Shown piece by piece: positions 7,038 through 16,192 of a DNA stretch of 64,000 nt (position 1 is its first letter; each line of letters starts with the position of its first letter). The stretch comes from Polaribacter sp. SA4-10 (GTDB taxonomy: Bacteria; Bacteroidota; Bacteroidia; Flavobacteriales; Flavobacteriaceae). The notes under the pieces are model-generated. The model was not told the origin of the DNA. It saw only the letters and a list, made by a program, of their open reading frames with translations, and made no database searches. The position numbers and the translations under genes are program-made. The DNA is taken from contig NZ_CP019331.1 in assembly GCF_002163835.1 (NCBI RefSeq), forward strand, positions 2,331,001-2,395,000, written 5' to 3'.

Positions 7038-9558
7038 AACCTTACTTCTATTTATTAGTTTTTTTTTAGTTGTAAGTGTTAGTATTGCCCAGGATTCTAA
7101 AGAAAAACTGGCACTTTCTTCTTTGTTATTAGATCTTGAAAAAACGTACACTATTAAATTTTCTTATTCTGATACTGATGTAAAAAATATTTTTTTAGAA
7201 CAACCAAAAAACGGAATAACGCTAGATGCGTTATTATTATTTTTAAATGAAAAAACATTTTTACAATTTAAAACTTTAGACAATAGGTATATAACTGTAT
7301 CTTTTTTAAATAAGAATGTTTCTGTCTGTGGGTTTGTTTTAAATGCAAAAACATTAGATCCATTGTTGTTAACATCTGTAAAAGTAAATGGTTCTAAAAT
7401 AGGAACTACAACCAATAGTGAAGGTGTTTTTTATTTAAATAATATTGCTATAAATTCTACGATAAGTATTTCTTTTATCAGCTTTAAAACTAAAACAATC
7501 ACTACAAAAGATTTATTTTCTAATACAGGTTGTAAACAACTATTTTTAGAAGAAGCAGAAGAAGAATTATCAGAAATTACCATAGATAATTTTTTAACTT
7601 CAGGGTTGCAAAAAAGTGATGATGGGAGTACTGTTTTAAACACAGAAAAATTCGGAATTTTACCTGGTCTTATAGAACCAGATATTTTAAAAACCATTAA
7701 AATCCTTCCTGGCGTAGAAAGTATCAACGAAACTGTTTCTAATATAAATGTTAGAGGTGGTACAAATGATCAAAACTTAATACTTTGGGATGGAATTAAA
7801 ATGTATCATGGAGGTCATTTCTTTGGGTTAATTTCTGCCTATAATCCGTATTTAACAAAAAAAGTTACGGTTACTAAAAACGGAACAAGTAGTCGATTTT
7901 CAGATGGAGTTTCATCAACCATAAATATGAAAACTTCTAATAGAATTACCAATAAAATTTCTGGTGGTGGAGGTTTTAATTTATTAAGCGCAGATGCTTT
8001 TGTGCAAGTTCCAATAAAAGAAAATTTAGAGCTTCATGTTTCTGCAAGAAGATCTTTTACAGATATTATAAACACCCCTACCTATAATAATTATTTATCC
8101 CGTAGTTTTCAAGATAATTCTATTGCTTCTAATGCTATAAATAATTCGGAATCAGATTTTTATTTCTTTGATTATTCTATTAAACTCTTATATGATATTA
8201 ATTACAAACATTCGATTAGAACTAATTTTATTCATATAAAAAACAATTTAGAGTATCTTGAACAATACACTTCTAACAACACTATAATTGAAGAAAATAG
8301 TACGTTAAAACAAGAAAATTTAGGAGCGAGAATTAGTTGGGATACAGATTGGAATTCTAAATTTTCTACCAGTGTATCTGCCTTTTTTTCAGGGTATAAA
8401 ATAAACTCTACAGATGATAATAGGGATACAGATCAGTTTCAAACGCAGTTTAACAATGTGTTAGAAACAGAGATAAAACTGAATTCTAAATATGAATTTT
8501 CTGATGTGCTGCACTTTTCTAACGGATTGGTATTTAATGAAATTGGTATTGTAAATAGAACCTCTGTAAACGCGCCAACCTTTTCCAAAATAGAAAAAGA
8601 TGTATTGCTAAAAAGTGCCTTATTTTCTGAAATTGAATATCGTAAAAAGAACACGTATGCTAGATTTGGATTTCGTACAAACTACTTTCATAAATTTAAT
8701 AAATTCATAATTGAACCAAGAATTAACATCCGACAAGAACTAAATACTGAAATTTCTATAAAGTTAGAAGGTGAATTTAAGAACCAAACAACGGCTCAAA
8801 AAATAGATTTTGAAGATAATTTTTTAGGGATAGAAAAAAGAAGGTGGATTCTTTCTGATGAGGAAAACACTCCAATAATGAAGAGCAAACAAGTGTCTTT
8901 TGGTATCGATTATTCTAAAGATAAATTATATCTTGATATTACTGGGTTTTACAAGAAAGTAGATGGCATTACAGCTGCAAATCAAGGGTTTTATAACAAT
9001 ACCCAAACAATTAATTTTATTGGAAATTATGAAGTACAAGGTGTTGAATTTTTAGTAAATAAAAAAACAGCTTTAATTAGTACTTGGTTAAGTTATACCT
9101 ATGCTAAAAATAATTATACTTTTGATATTTTTGACCCACAAACATTTTCTAATAGTTTAGATATAACACACTCTTTAAGCGCCGCTTTTAACTATAATTT
9201 TACCAAAGATTTAAAAGTTTCTTTAGGCGGAATTTTACGCTCAGGAAAACCATATACAAAACCTGTAGTAGGAAATGAAACCATACAAAATGGAAATAGA
9301 ACTATTGTAAATTATGATAATCCTAATGATCAAAATTTAGATGATTTCTTTAGAATTGATATTTCTGGAAGTTATAAATTTAATATTTCTGATGCTGTAA
9401 AATCTACTTTTCGTATTGGTTTTACCAATATTACGGATAGAAAAAACATCTTAGATTCTTATTATGTAATAGATAATTCAAGTACAAATAATGTAAGAAG
9501 AGTAGATAGTTATTCTTTACCTTTTACACCTAATTTAAGTTTTAGGGTTCGTTTTTAA
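7027..9558 (+). CDS. TonB-dependent receptor with STN signalling domain
   Basis: 843 residues from the ATG at 7027, which starts a signal peptide (MVNKTLLLFISFFLVVSVSIAQ). A TTG at 6997 would add ten residues in front of it and is unlikely. Order of domains: an STN (secretin/TonB short) domain at about 22-95 that contacts FecR; a carboxypeptidase-regulatory-like beta-sandwich at about 98-180 (VCGFVLNAKTLDPL...GVFYLNNI); a plug at about 205-310 (PGVESINETVSNINVRGG); and a 22-strand-type barrel ending LPFTPNLSFRVRF. It is the sensor-transporter of the sigma/FecR unit. The substrate cannot be read from the sequence; no SusD-like partner follows, which argues against a classical glycan-uptake pair. 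The 3' end overlaps the convergent elaA gene by 4 bp. Confidence 0.88.
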   Translation: MVNKTLLLFISFFLVVSVSIAQDSKEKLALSSLLLDLEKTYTIKFSYSDTDVKNIFLEQPKNGITLDALLLFLNEKTFLQFKTLDNRYITVSFLNKNVSVCGFVLNAKTLDPLLLTSVKVNGSKIGTTTNSEGVFYLNNIAINSTISISFISFKTKTITTKDLFSNTGCKQLFLEEAEEELSEITIDNFLTSGLQKSDDGSTVLNTEKFGILPGLIEPDILKTIKILPGVESINETVSNINVRGGTNDQNLILWDGIKMYHGGHFFGLISAYNPYLTKKVTVTKNGTSSRFSDGVSSTINMKTSNRITNKISGGGGFNLLSADAFVQVPIKENLELHVSARRSFTDIINTPTYNNYLSRSFQDNSIASNAINNSESDFYFFDYSIKLLYDINYKHSIRTNFIHIKNNLEYLEQYTSNNTIIEENSTLKQENLGARISWDTDWNSKFSTSVSAFFSGYKINSTDDNRDTDQFQTQFNNVLETEIKLNSKYEFSDVLHFSNGLVFNEIGIVNRTSVNAPTFSKIEKDVLLKSALFSEIEYRKKNTYARFGFRTNYFHKFNKFIIEPRINIRQELNTEISIKLEGEFKNQTTAQKIDFEDNFLGIEKRRWILSDEENTPIMKSKQVSFGIDYSKDKLYLDITGFYKKVDGITAANQGFYNNTQTINFIGNYEVQGVEFLVNKKTALISTWLSYTYAKNNYTFDIFDPQTFSNSLDITHSLSAAFNYNFTKDLKVSLGGILRSGKPYTKPVVGNETIQNGNRTIVNYDNPNDQNLDDFFRIDISGSYKFNISDAVKSTFRIGFTNITDRKNILDSYYVIDNSSTNNVRRVDSYSLPFTPNLSFRVRF

Positions 9559-10001
9559 ATAGCATCTCTGTCCATTCTAATATGAGGAATTCCATCTTCT
9601 AAATATTCGGCTCCTACTTGAATAAAGTGATGAGATTCGTAGAATTTTTTTAAATATTTTTGCGCAGAAATTGTAATTTCATCAACTTTAAAATAAGTTT
9701 CTACCGCTTTTATAGAAGCTTTCATTAAATCGTGACCAAAACCATATTTTCTTTCTGAAGCTGCAATTACAACTCTACCAATACTTGCATTATCAAAATA
9801 ATCTCCTGGTTTAAAAATACGTGTATACCCAATAATTTTATCATTTTTAAAACCAAAAACGTGTAAAGATTTTTGGTCTTTACCATCTACATCTTGATAC
9901 ACACAATCTTGTTCTACCACAAAAACTTCAGATCGTAATTGAAGAATTGCATACAATTCTGTAGTAGTTAATTCTTGAAAGGTTTTTATTTGGAAATTCA
10001 T
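9555..10001 (-). CDS. elaA: ElaA-type GNAT N-acetyltransferase
   Basis: 148 residues from the ATG at 10001; a longer frame starting at 10070 adds a hydrophobic stretch not seen in the family. Typical ElaA features are LYAILQLRSEVFVVEQDCVYQDVDGKD near the N-terminus and the acetyl-CoA-binding segment around IGRVVIAASERKYGFGHDLM. The C-terminus ISAQKYLKKFYESHHFIQVG...EDGIPHIRM is also diagnostic. The physiological substrate of this family is not established. It ends in a 4-bp overlap with the convergent TonB receptor gene. Confidence 0.85.
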   Translation of the reverse strand: MNFQIKTFQELTTTELYAILQLRSEVFVVEQDCVYQDVDGKDQKSLHVFGFKNDKIIGYTRIFKPGDYFDNASIGRVVIAASERKYGFGHDLMKASIKAVETYFKVDEITISAQKYLKKFYESHHFIQVGAEYLEDGIPHIRMDRDAI

Positions 10002-10146
10002 TATTTTAAAATCTAAATGTTCTTGATACAATTTCGCTAAAAAAACCGAAATCACTCGAAATAACAACACCTTTTATCATCTCAAATAAAAATTATGCCA
10101 CTTCGAGCGAAATTCTTTTTTTTAGAATTTTATATTGAGAAGGTTT

Positions 10147-10581
10147 TTATCCAGCACAAGAAATTTTATTTACTCTAGTACCATGTCTTCCTCCTTCAAA
10201 TTTGGTGTTTAAAAAGATATCTACAAAACCAATAGCTTGTTGTAAAGAAACAAAACGAGCAGGAATTGTAAGAATATTTGCATTATTATGTTGTCTTGTT
10301 AATGCAACCAATTCATTATTCCAACAAAGAGCAGCTCTTATACCTTGGTGTTTGTTTGCCGTCATTTGCGCACCATTACCAGAACCACAAAGAATAACTC
10401 CTAATTCTGCTTTACCAGATTCTACAGCGTCTGCAGTTGGGTGAATTGCATCAGGATAATCCATAGAATCATCTGTATCGGTTCCAAAATTTAGAACTTT
10501 ATATCCTTTTTCTTCTAAATGTTTTATAATTTCGAACTTATATTGGGTACCTGCGTGATCGTTACCAATTGCAATTGTCAT
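10147..10581 (-). CDS. rpiB: Ribose-5-phosphate isomerase B
   Basis: 144 residues, normal for RpiB/LacAB. It interconverts ribulose 5-phosphate and ribose 5-phosphate in the non-oxidative pentose phosphate pathway, in the cytoplasm. The N-terminal IGNDHAG phosphate-binding segment, the catalytic Cys65 in ILCGSGNG, and the His in TRQHNNAN are present. No neighbouring pentose phosphate gene is seen. A 145-bp gap to elaA holds a diverged inverted-repeat-like sequence (around 10098-10140) but no gene. Confidence 0.93.
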   Translation of the reverse strand: MTIAIGNDHAGTQYKFEIIKHLEEKGYKVLNFGTDTDDSMDYPDAIHPTADAVESGKAELGVILCGSGNGAQMTANKHQGIRAALCWNNELVALTRQHNNANILTIPARFVSLQQAIGFVDIFLNTKFEGGRHGTRVNKISCAG

Positions 10582-10589
10582 AATTTTTT

Positions 10590-11270
10590 AATTTAAAGAT
10601 TATCTTTACGAGTAAGAATAATAAAGTAATTTTTTTTAATTTATAAAAAGATTGCTTCATTTCATTCGCAATGACATAGTTAGAACAACAAAAATACAGA
10701 AACTAACGGTTATCAACAGTTATAAACAATGTAAATTTTAAGTTTTTTAATAACCTTTTAGTTTTTAACTCTTTATCTATATTACCTAAATGTTAAGAAG
10801 TATCAGTAAATTTTTACAAGTATTTTTGGTGAATTAAAAAATTATTACAATACAGTGAGTAGTTTCACATACACAACTTTTTTTATGAGTTTTTGATAAA
10901 AGTTTATCAACATAAAATTTACAATTTATTTACATAGATTGGTTTATTAACTATTAAGAAAAAGCAGTTAATTACTATTTATAACTATTGTTAATAACTA
11001 CAATTTTATATTGATTTTTAAGCTTTTAAATAACTAACAACTTGTTGTTCGTTTTTAATAACTGATATAATATAATAAAAAAGTAAAATTTTATAGTAGC
11101 TATTCACACACTATTATAACCATCATTGTTTTTTTTAAAATTTAAAAAGAAATATAATTATAATATATAATGTTGATAACTGTTAAAAACATAAAATTTT
11201 AAAATTGAAATATTTTGAAATGAAAATAAAGAGAAAAGGAAGTTTTTAAAAAAGAAGTAAAAATAAAGAA
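10590..11270. other. Very AT-rich non-coding stretch with DnaA-box-like 9-mers (candidate oriC)
   Basis: No open frame with coding character is visible. The 9-mer TTATCAACA, one base off the classical DnaA box TTATCCACA, occurs at 10710-10718 (+), 10904-10912 (+) and 11171-11179 (-). Related words are TTATAAACA at 10720-10728 and TGTTAATAA (-) at 10989-10997. Long runs of A and T surround them. This looks like a DNA-unwinding region, but the 9-mer also occurs in a few coding genes of the window, so the origin assignment is an inference. Confidence 0.4.
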
Positions 11271-11275
11271 ACAGG

Positions 11276-11449
11276 CTAAACTGTTTTCTGTTCTGTTTTT
11301 AAAAGAGAAAGTGTATCCCTTTGTAATTCTACAGTTTCTTTTTGAGGCTCAATTTTATTCAAAGAAGAATTTATACTCATTACAGTTATAATAATACCTG
11401 TAACAAATATAAAAGCGAATAAAGCAAAAATTTTATGTAAGTTTTTCAT
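11276..11449 (-). CDS. Small single-pass membrane protein (57 residues)
   Basis: The frame is ATG at 11449 to TAG at 11276-11278, giving 57 residues. MKNLHKIFALF leads into a hydrophobic helix (FAFIFVTGIIITVMSI, about residues 11-27), followed by a polar, Glu/Lys-rich tail (NKIEPQKETVELQRDTLSLL). The type is a single membrane anchor with an extracytoplasmic or cytoplasmic charged tail. The start is consistent with other flavobacterial starts (MKN...). I do not recognise a family. It sits alone between the AT-rich stretch and the lipid-kinase gene. Confidence 0.55.
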   Translation of the reverse strand: MKNLHKIFALFAFIFVTGIIITVMSINSSLNKIEPQKETVELQRDTLSLLKTEQKTV

Positions 11450-11654
11450 CTTAAAATTGTAACCTCTTATTATAAAGACGTTTTATTTTAACAAACGTTA
11501 CATTTTTTTTAAGATTTCTTTAACTTAATGAAACTCTAATTTTAAAATCACGTAGTGATGTATAAAATTAGTAAGTTGAATTAATCCCGTTTACAAACGG
11601 GATCTATTATTTAATTTTAAAAGGTTTAGATAGTAATCAACCAGACATTTTGAT

Positions 11655-12563
11655 TTAATTCACCACAAAATTAATCGCTTTTTCTATTATTTTAACGTTC
11701 ACTTTACCTGTTCCAATTAATTCACCATCTGCTTGAATAAAAGGTTTTGAGTTTTGTGGAATCACAGTTATTTGTTTGGTTTTATACGTCTCAATCTTTT
11801 TATGATAAACGATAGTTCCGTTATATAATTTTTTAATATTAAATATTAAATCGAAAATTGTTAGATTTTTAGCAATTGTAATATCAAATAAACCATCAGT
11901 AGTATGTACTTCTTTTGTAAACTGCATTCCACCACCAGAAAATTTACAAATTCCAAATAAGGTCATTAAACAGTTGGTTTCTATTATTTTATCATCAAAA
12001 ATAATTTTAAAATTAGATTTTTTATAAAATAATAAACCGGCCAAACCACTTAATAAATAAGCAATTGAACCAAAACTTTTTAGCGTTTTTAGTTTATTAA
12101 CAATATATCCATCATATCCTAAACCAGCTACATTATTAAAGTAAGTAATACTTTTATCTTCCGTTTCTAAAACACCAATATCTTGTAGTGTTATTTTTTT
12201 ATGATGGATGATTTCTATCGCTTTTTCAACATTATTTGGTATATTATATGTTTTTATCCAATCATTTCCAGTTCCTTGTGGAATCACTGCAATAGTTATA
12301 TCAGAAGTTTTTACATACCTTTGCAGCATTATTCCGTTAACTACATTGTGCAGTGTTCCATCTCCGCCAATCGAAATAATATTTCTAAAACCTTTTTGAA
12401 TAGCGTTTTGTACCAATTCAATTTCGTGTTTAGAAAATTGAGTAAAAACAAAAGAATAGTCTATGTTCTTATTTTTAAGTAATTGTTGAATTTCTTTCCA
12501 CTGTTTAGAAAAATTCCGATTTCCAGCAATAGGATTTGCAATTATAAACCAAGATTTAGACAT
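11655..12563 (-). CDS. Diacylglycerol/lipid kinase family protein (YegS/DgkB-like)
   Basis: 302 residues, normal length. The catalytic DAGK domain is clear: NPIAGNRNFSKQW at the N-terminus, the nucleotide-binding IISIGGDGTLHNVVNG at residues 62-77, and IPQGTGNDW at 94-102. The second half has the beta-sandwich of YegS-type kinases (NVAGLGYDGYIV, FGICKFSGGGMQF, DGLFDITIA). It would phosphorylate a membrane lipid such as diacylglycerol in phospholipid recycling; exact substrate is not predictable. It is a single gene, divergent from rnr. Confidence 0.88.
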   Translation of the reverse strand: MSKSWFIIANPIAGNRNFSKQWKEIQQLLKNKNIDYSFVFTQFSKHEIELVQNAIQKGFRNIISIGGDGTLHNVVNGIMLQRYVKTSDITIAVIPQGTGNDWIKTYNIPNNVEKAIEIIHHKKITLQDIGVLETEDKSITYFNNVAGLGYDGYIVNKLKTLKSFGSIAYLLSGLAGLLFYKKSNFKIIFDDKIIETNCLMTLFGICKFSGGGMQFTKEVHTTDGLFDITIAKNLTIFDLIFNIKKLYNGTIVYHKKIETYKTKQITVIPQNSKPFIQADGELIGTGKVNVKIIEKAINFVVN

Positions 12564-12707
12564 AAATAATAATTAAAGAAAAGCCAAAATACAATATTAG
12601 ATTGATAACTGTTTTTTAATATAGTATCAAAGTAATTAATTGTAATTTGCAATTGATGTTAGTTAAAGTAAAAAACACTCTAATTAACAAGTAAATAAAT
12701 AATATAA

Positions 12708-14936
12708 ATGACAAAAAAGAAGAAAGCAATATTTAAAAAGAAAGGGAATGTTGTAAAAGACTTAACTAGAAATATTTTTAGAATATTAAATGAAGACAGC
12801 GAAAAATCATATAATCACAAACAAATTGCTGCAAAATTAAAGATTTCTGATACGGATGGAAAAACCCAAATAGTAAAGAAATTAGCAGAATTGGCTGGAG
12901 AAAAAAAGATTAAAGAAGTAGATAGAGGTAAATTTCAAATACAGATAGATAAAAAATATTCTGTTGGTACTTTAGATGTTACATCTACAGGAAATGGGTA
13001 TTTTATTTCTGATGATTATGAAGATGATATTTTTATACCAAATATAAATCTTGGTAAAGGTTTACATCAAGATACGGTTAAAGCATATGTTTATAAAAGA
13101 CGAAGTGGAAAAAAATTAGAAGCAGAAGTTGTTGAAATTTTAGAACGTGCAAAAACAGAATTTGTTGGTGTTTTACAGAAGAATAAGAACAAGAATTTTG
13201 GTTTTGTAATAGCAGATAACCATAAAATGTACGCAGATATTTTTATTTCAGAAAATAAAATGAATGGTGCAGAAGATGGAGATAAAGTACAAGCTACAAT
13301 TTCTGATTGGCCTAAGAATTCTAAAAACCCGTTTGGTAAAATTACGGCAGTTCTTGGTAAACCAGGAGAGCATAATACAGAAATGCATTCTATTTTATTA
13401 GAGTATGATTTACCTTACGAGTTTCCACCAGAAGTAGAAAAAGATGCGCAATCAGTTTCTTTAGAAATTACAGAAAAAGAAATTTCTAAACGTAGAGATA
13501 TGCGTAAAGATTTAACTTTTACCATAGATCCAAAAGATGCAAAAGATTTTGATGATGCATTGTCATTTACAAAATTAGAAAATGGGAATTATGAAATAGG
13601 AATTCATATTGCAGATGTATCGCATTATTTAGAGCCAAAAACTATTTTAGATGATGAAGCTTATGCAAGAGCAACCTCTGTTTATTTAGTAGATAGAGTA
13701 GTACCAATGCTACCAGAAATATTAAGTAATGGCGCTTGTTCTTTAAGACCTAATGAAGAAAAATTAACTTTTTCTGCCGTCTTTGAAATTAATGAGAAAG
13801 CAGAAATTATAAAGGAATGGTTTGGTAGAACAGTAACCTATTCAGACCAACGTTTTGCCTATGAAGAAGCGCAATCTATTATAGAAAATTGTAAATTATC
13901 TGATGCTATTAAGCCTTATACAATGCCTTTAGATATTTCTATTTTAGATAAAGAATATGAAGTAAATCCAGCTATTGTAGAAGCAACTTTAAAGTTAGAT
14001 AAATTGGCTAAAATTCTTCGTAAAAAAAGAATGAAACAAGGTGCAATTTCGTTTGATAGAGTAGAAGTGAAGTTTGATTTAGATGAAAAAGCAAACCCAG
14101 TTGGTGTTTTCTTTAAAGAATCTAAAGATGCTAATAAATTAATTGAAGAATTTATGTTATTAGCAAATAGAAAAGTAGCAGAATTTATCGGTTTTTCTAA
14201 AGGAAAAGCAACTAATAAAACCTTTATTTATAGAGTACATGATGAACCAAATGATGAGAAATTAGCAGCATTACAAAATATTATTAGAAAATTTGGCTAT
14301 AAAATTAATACGGATACTAAAGAAACTACTTCAGATTCTTTAAATAAGTTATTAAGTGATGTTCATGGTAAAGCAGAATCTAACATGATTGAGACTTTAA
14401 CAATTCGTACTATGAGTAAAGCGGTTTATACAACTCAAAATATTGGGCATTATGGATTAGCTTTTAACTATTACAGTCATTTTACATCACCAATAAGACG
14501 TTATCCAGATGTAATGACACATAGATTATTACAACATTATTTAGAGGGCGGAGACACGCCAAAAGCACTTTCTTATGAAGAAAAATGTAAACATTCTTCA
14601 AATAGAGAAGAATTAGCTTCAAAAGCAGAACGTGCTTCTATTAAATACATGCAAATTAAATACATGCAAGATCATAATGATGAAGTGTTTGATGGTGTAA
14701 TTTCTGGTGTTACAGAATGGGGAATTTATGTAGAAATTTCTTCTAATAAATGTGAAGGAATGGTAAGGATTAGAGATATAAAAAGCGATCATTATATTTT
14801 TGATGAAAAACAATATGCTATTGTTGGGCAATCTTCTAAAAAAATATATCAGTTAGGAGATGATGTAAGGGTGCAAGTGAAAAAAGCAGATTTAGAACGT
14901 AAACATTTAGATTTTAATTTAATTGAAGATGAATAA
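12708..14936 (+). CDS. rnr: Ribonuclease R
   Basis: 742 residues, typical of RNase R in this phylum. A basic, winged-helix-like N-terminus (residues 1-80, KQIAAKLKISD) is followed by cold-shock-type OB domains (VGTLDVTSTGNGYFI; VGVLQKNKNKNFGFV). The catalytic RNB domain has the metal-binding FTIDPKDAKDFDDAL at residues 271-285, and TSPIRRYPDVMTHRLL lies further on. A C-terminal S1 domain follows (FDGVISGVTEWGIYVEI). The enzyme degrades structured RNA 3' to 5'. The ATG at 12708 follows an A-rich leader and gives the expected basic N-terminus. No operon partner is apparent. Confidence 0.95.
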   Translation: MTKKKKAIFKKKGNVVKDLTRNIFRILNEDSEKSYNHKQIAAKLKISDTDGKTQIVKKLAELAGEKKIKEVDRGKFQIQIDKKYSVGTLDVTSTGNGYFISDDYEDDIFIPNINLGKGLHQDTVKAYVYKRRSGKKLEAEVVEILERAKTEFVGVLQKNKNKNFGFVIADNHKMYADIFISENKMNGAEDGDKVQATISDWPKNSKNPFGKITAVLGKPGEHNTEMHSILLEYDLPYEFPPEVEKDAQSVSLEITEKEISKRRDMRKDLTFTIDPKDAKDFDDALSFTKLENGNYEIGIHIADVSHYLEPKTILDDEAYARATSVYLVDRVVPMLPEILSNGACSLRPNEEKLTFSAVFEINEKAEIIKEWFGRTVTYSDQRFAYEEAQSIIENCKLSDAIKPYTMPLDISILDKEYEVNPAIVEATLKLDKLAKILRKKRMKQGAISFDRVEVKFDLDEKANPVGVFFKESKDANKLIEEFMLLANRKVAEFIGFSKGKATNKTFIYRVHDEPNDEKLAALQNIIRKFGYKINTDTKETTSDSLNKLLSDVHGKAESNMIETLTIRTMSKAVYTTQNIGHYGLAFNYYSHFTSPIRRYPDVMTHRLLQHYLEGGDTPKALSYEEKCKHSSNREELASKAERASIKYMQIKYMQDHNDEVFDGVISGVTEWGIYVEISSNKCEGMVRIRDIKSDHYIFDEKQYAIVGQSSKKIYQLGDDVRVQVKKADLERKHLDFNLIEDE

Positions 14937-15022
14937 ATTTAACGATATTGTTACAATAAAAGATTAAAAAAGCCTTTATAATGGTATACTTGTTTCTTTA
15001 AGTAAAATAAGTAAATTTTAAA

Positions 15023-15715
15023 ATGATGAAAAAAATAACATTTATTTGTATTATACTGTTAAGTTACATAACAATTGCACAATCTACTATCACTAAAAAT
15101 TTAGGAGATTATACGACACTAAAAGTTTATAATGGAATAGAGTTAGAGCTTATAAAATCTAATGAGCAAAAATTAGAAATAACGGGTGAAAAGTCTGAAT
15201 TAGTAAAAGTAAAAAACGTAAATAATACTTTAAAAATATCTTTACCTTTTTCTATAAGACCAGCAGAAAACTCAGCTGAAGGTAAAATTTTTGTAAAAAT
15301 TTATTACAATAAAAATATTACTTTAATTGATGCAAATGAGGGTGCAACTATTACAGCTAAAGATTTTAATCAAGATAAAATTGAAGTAAATGCACAAGAA
15401 AGAGCTTTTATTACGTTAACAACTACTGCAAATTATATTTCTGTTAGAGCTTCATCAGGAGGTATTATTAAACTTTCTGGAACTGCAAAACATCAAGATG
15501 TAGATGTAGATTTATATGGAATTTATCATGGTTACAATATGAAAGTTTCTGGAAACTCTGCAGTAAAATCTGCAACAGGAGCAAAAGCAGAAATTTTAGC
15601 TGGTGATGTTTTAAATGCAAAAGTAAGTTTTGGAGGTTCTATTTTTTATAAAGGAAACCCGGATATTGTAAAGGATAAAAAAGTAATAGGAGGTATTATT
15701 CAAAAAAGAAATTAA
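15023..15715 (+). CDS. GIN-domain (DUF2807) secreted protein
   Basis: 230 residues. Signal peptide MMKKITFICIILLSYITIAQ. The mature protein has the repetitive right-handed beta structure of head-GIN/DUF2807 proteins: DYTTLKVYNGIELELI, KIFVKIYYNKNITLIDANEGATITA, then repeated strands with small residues (VRASSGGIIKLSG, VSFGGSIFYKGNPDIVKDKKVIGG). The C-terminal KGNPxIVK(D)K is characteristic of the family. It is envelope-located; biochemical function is unknown. The gene stands 86 bp after rnr, with its own A-rich leader. Confidence 0.85.
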   Translation: MMKKITFICIILLSYITIAQSTITKNLGDYTTLKVYNGIELELIKSNEQKLEITGEKSELVKVKNVNNTLKISLPFSIRPAENSAEGKIFVKIYYNKNITLIDANEGATITAKDFNQDKIEVNAQERAFITLTTTANYISVRASSGGIIKLSGTAKHQDVDVDLYGIYHGYNMKVSGNSAVKSATGAKAEILAGDVLNAKVSFGGSIFYKGNPDIVKDKKVIGGIIQKRN

Positions 15716-15755
15716 TCCAAGTAAAAACAAAGTATTAAAATATTAACCTTTTTTG

Positions 15756-15763
15756 TATCTTTG
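15756..15763 (+). promoter_or_regulatory. TAnnTTTG -7 promoter element for tatA
   Basis: TATCTTTG matches the Bacteroidota -7 consensus and lies 21 bp before the tatA ATG at 15785. It is also located after the GIN-domain gene stop, so tatA probably has its own promoter. Confidence 0.55.
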
Positions 15764-15784
15764 TTTTATTAAAAATAAGAAATA

Positions 15785-15973
15785 ATGAATAGTTTAGCTA
15801 TATTTTTTGGAATGATTGGTGGGCCACAAGTAATTATTATTGTTGTGGTAGTGTTATTGTTATTTGGAGGAAGAAAAATTCCTGAATTAATGCGCGGCTT
15901 GGGAAGCGGAATTAAGGAGTTTAAGAATGCTGCCAAAGAAGAAACTGAAGACAAAATAGAAGATAAAAAGTAA
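15785..15973 (+). CDS. tatA: Sec-independent translocase subunit TatA/E
   Basis: 62 residues. A short periplasmic N-terminus is followed by one membrane helix ([14 protein letters not shown], about 16-29), then the signature [22 protein letters not shown] amphipathic helix and a charged Lys/Glu tail. This is the classical TatA/TatE layout; TatA oligomers form the pore for folded proteins with twin-arginine signals. tatC is not in the window. A second, longer TatA-like protein lies at 32950-33231. Confidence 0.92.
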   Translation: MNSLAIFFGMIGGPQVIIIVVVVLLLFGGRKIPELMRGLGSGIKEFKNAAKEETEDKIEDKK

Positions 15974-15998
15974 CTTAGTATACTTCTAATTATAATTT

Positions 15999-16034
15999 AA
16001 AAAGCTCAACTTGTATCTACAGGTTGAGCTTTTT
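15999..16034 (+). terminator. Rho-independent terminator of tatA
   Basis: The stem AAAAAGCTCAAC...GTTGAGCTTTTT extends through TTGTA/TACAG with one G-U pair and a 2-nt loop. T-rich sequence follows. It lies 26 bp after the tatA stop. Confidence 0.8.
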
Positions 16035-16085
16035 GTTTTAATATAAACGGAACTAAAACAAACATAAATGTTTGCGTAAAAAAAA

Positions 16086-16124
16086 CAACTCCAAAAGCCA
16101 ATTTAAAATGGGTTTTTGGAGTTG
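16086..16124 (-). terminator. Hairpin terminator of the SPFH gene
   Basis: An imperfect hairpin (CAACTCCAAAA ... TTTTGGAGTTG) is followed on the minus strand by a run of T (GTTTTTTTTAC). It lies 69 bp beyond the stop of the minus-strand SPFH gene. Confidence 0.7.
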
Positions 16125-16192
16125 GTTCAAAAAAGTATGGCTTTCTAAGCCAATTTATAAGATGTATTTTAAGCCTTTTTAAAAGAACAAAT

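Noticed and set aside
7164..8654. Minus-strand open frames inside the TonB receptor gene
   Set aside because: Low-complexity antisense frames without family features; the plus frame is a clear receptor.
10080..10102. TGGCAT on the minus strand near 10092 as a sigma-54 promoter
   Set aside because: The -12 part has no TTG at the right distance, and there is no gene in suitable position.
10202..10444. Plus-strand 80-residue frame over rpiB
   Set aside because: Antisense to a clear RpiB; no homology visible.
12201..12482. Plus-strand frames over the lipid-kinase gene
   Set aside because: Antisense to conserved kinase motifs; no signal or domain.
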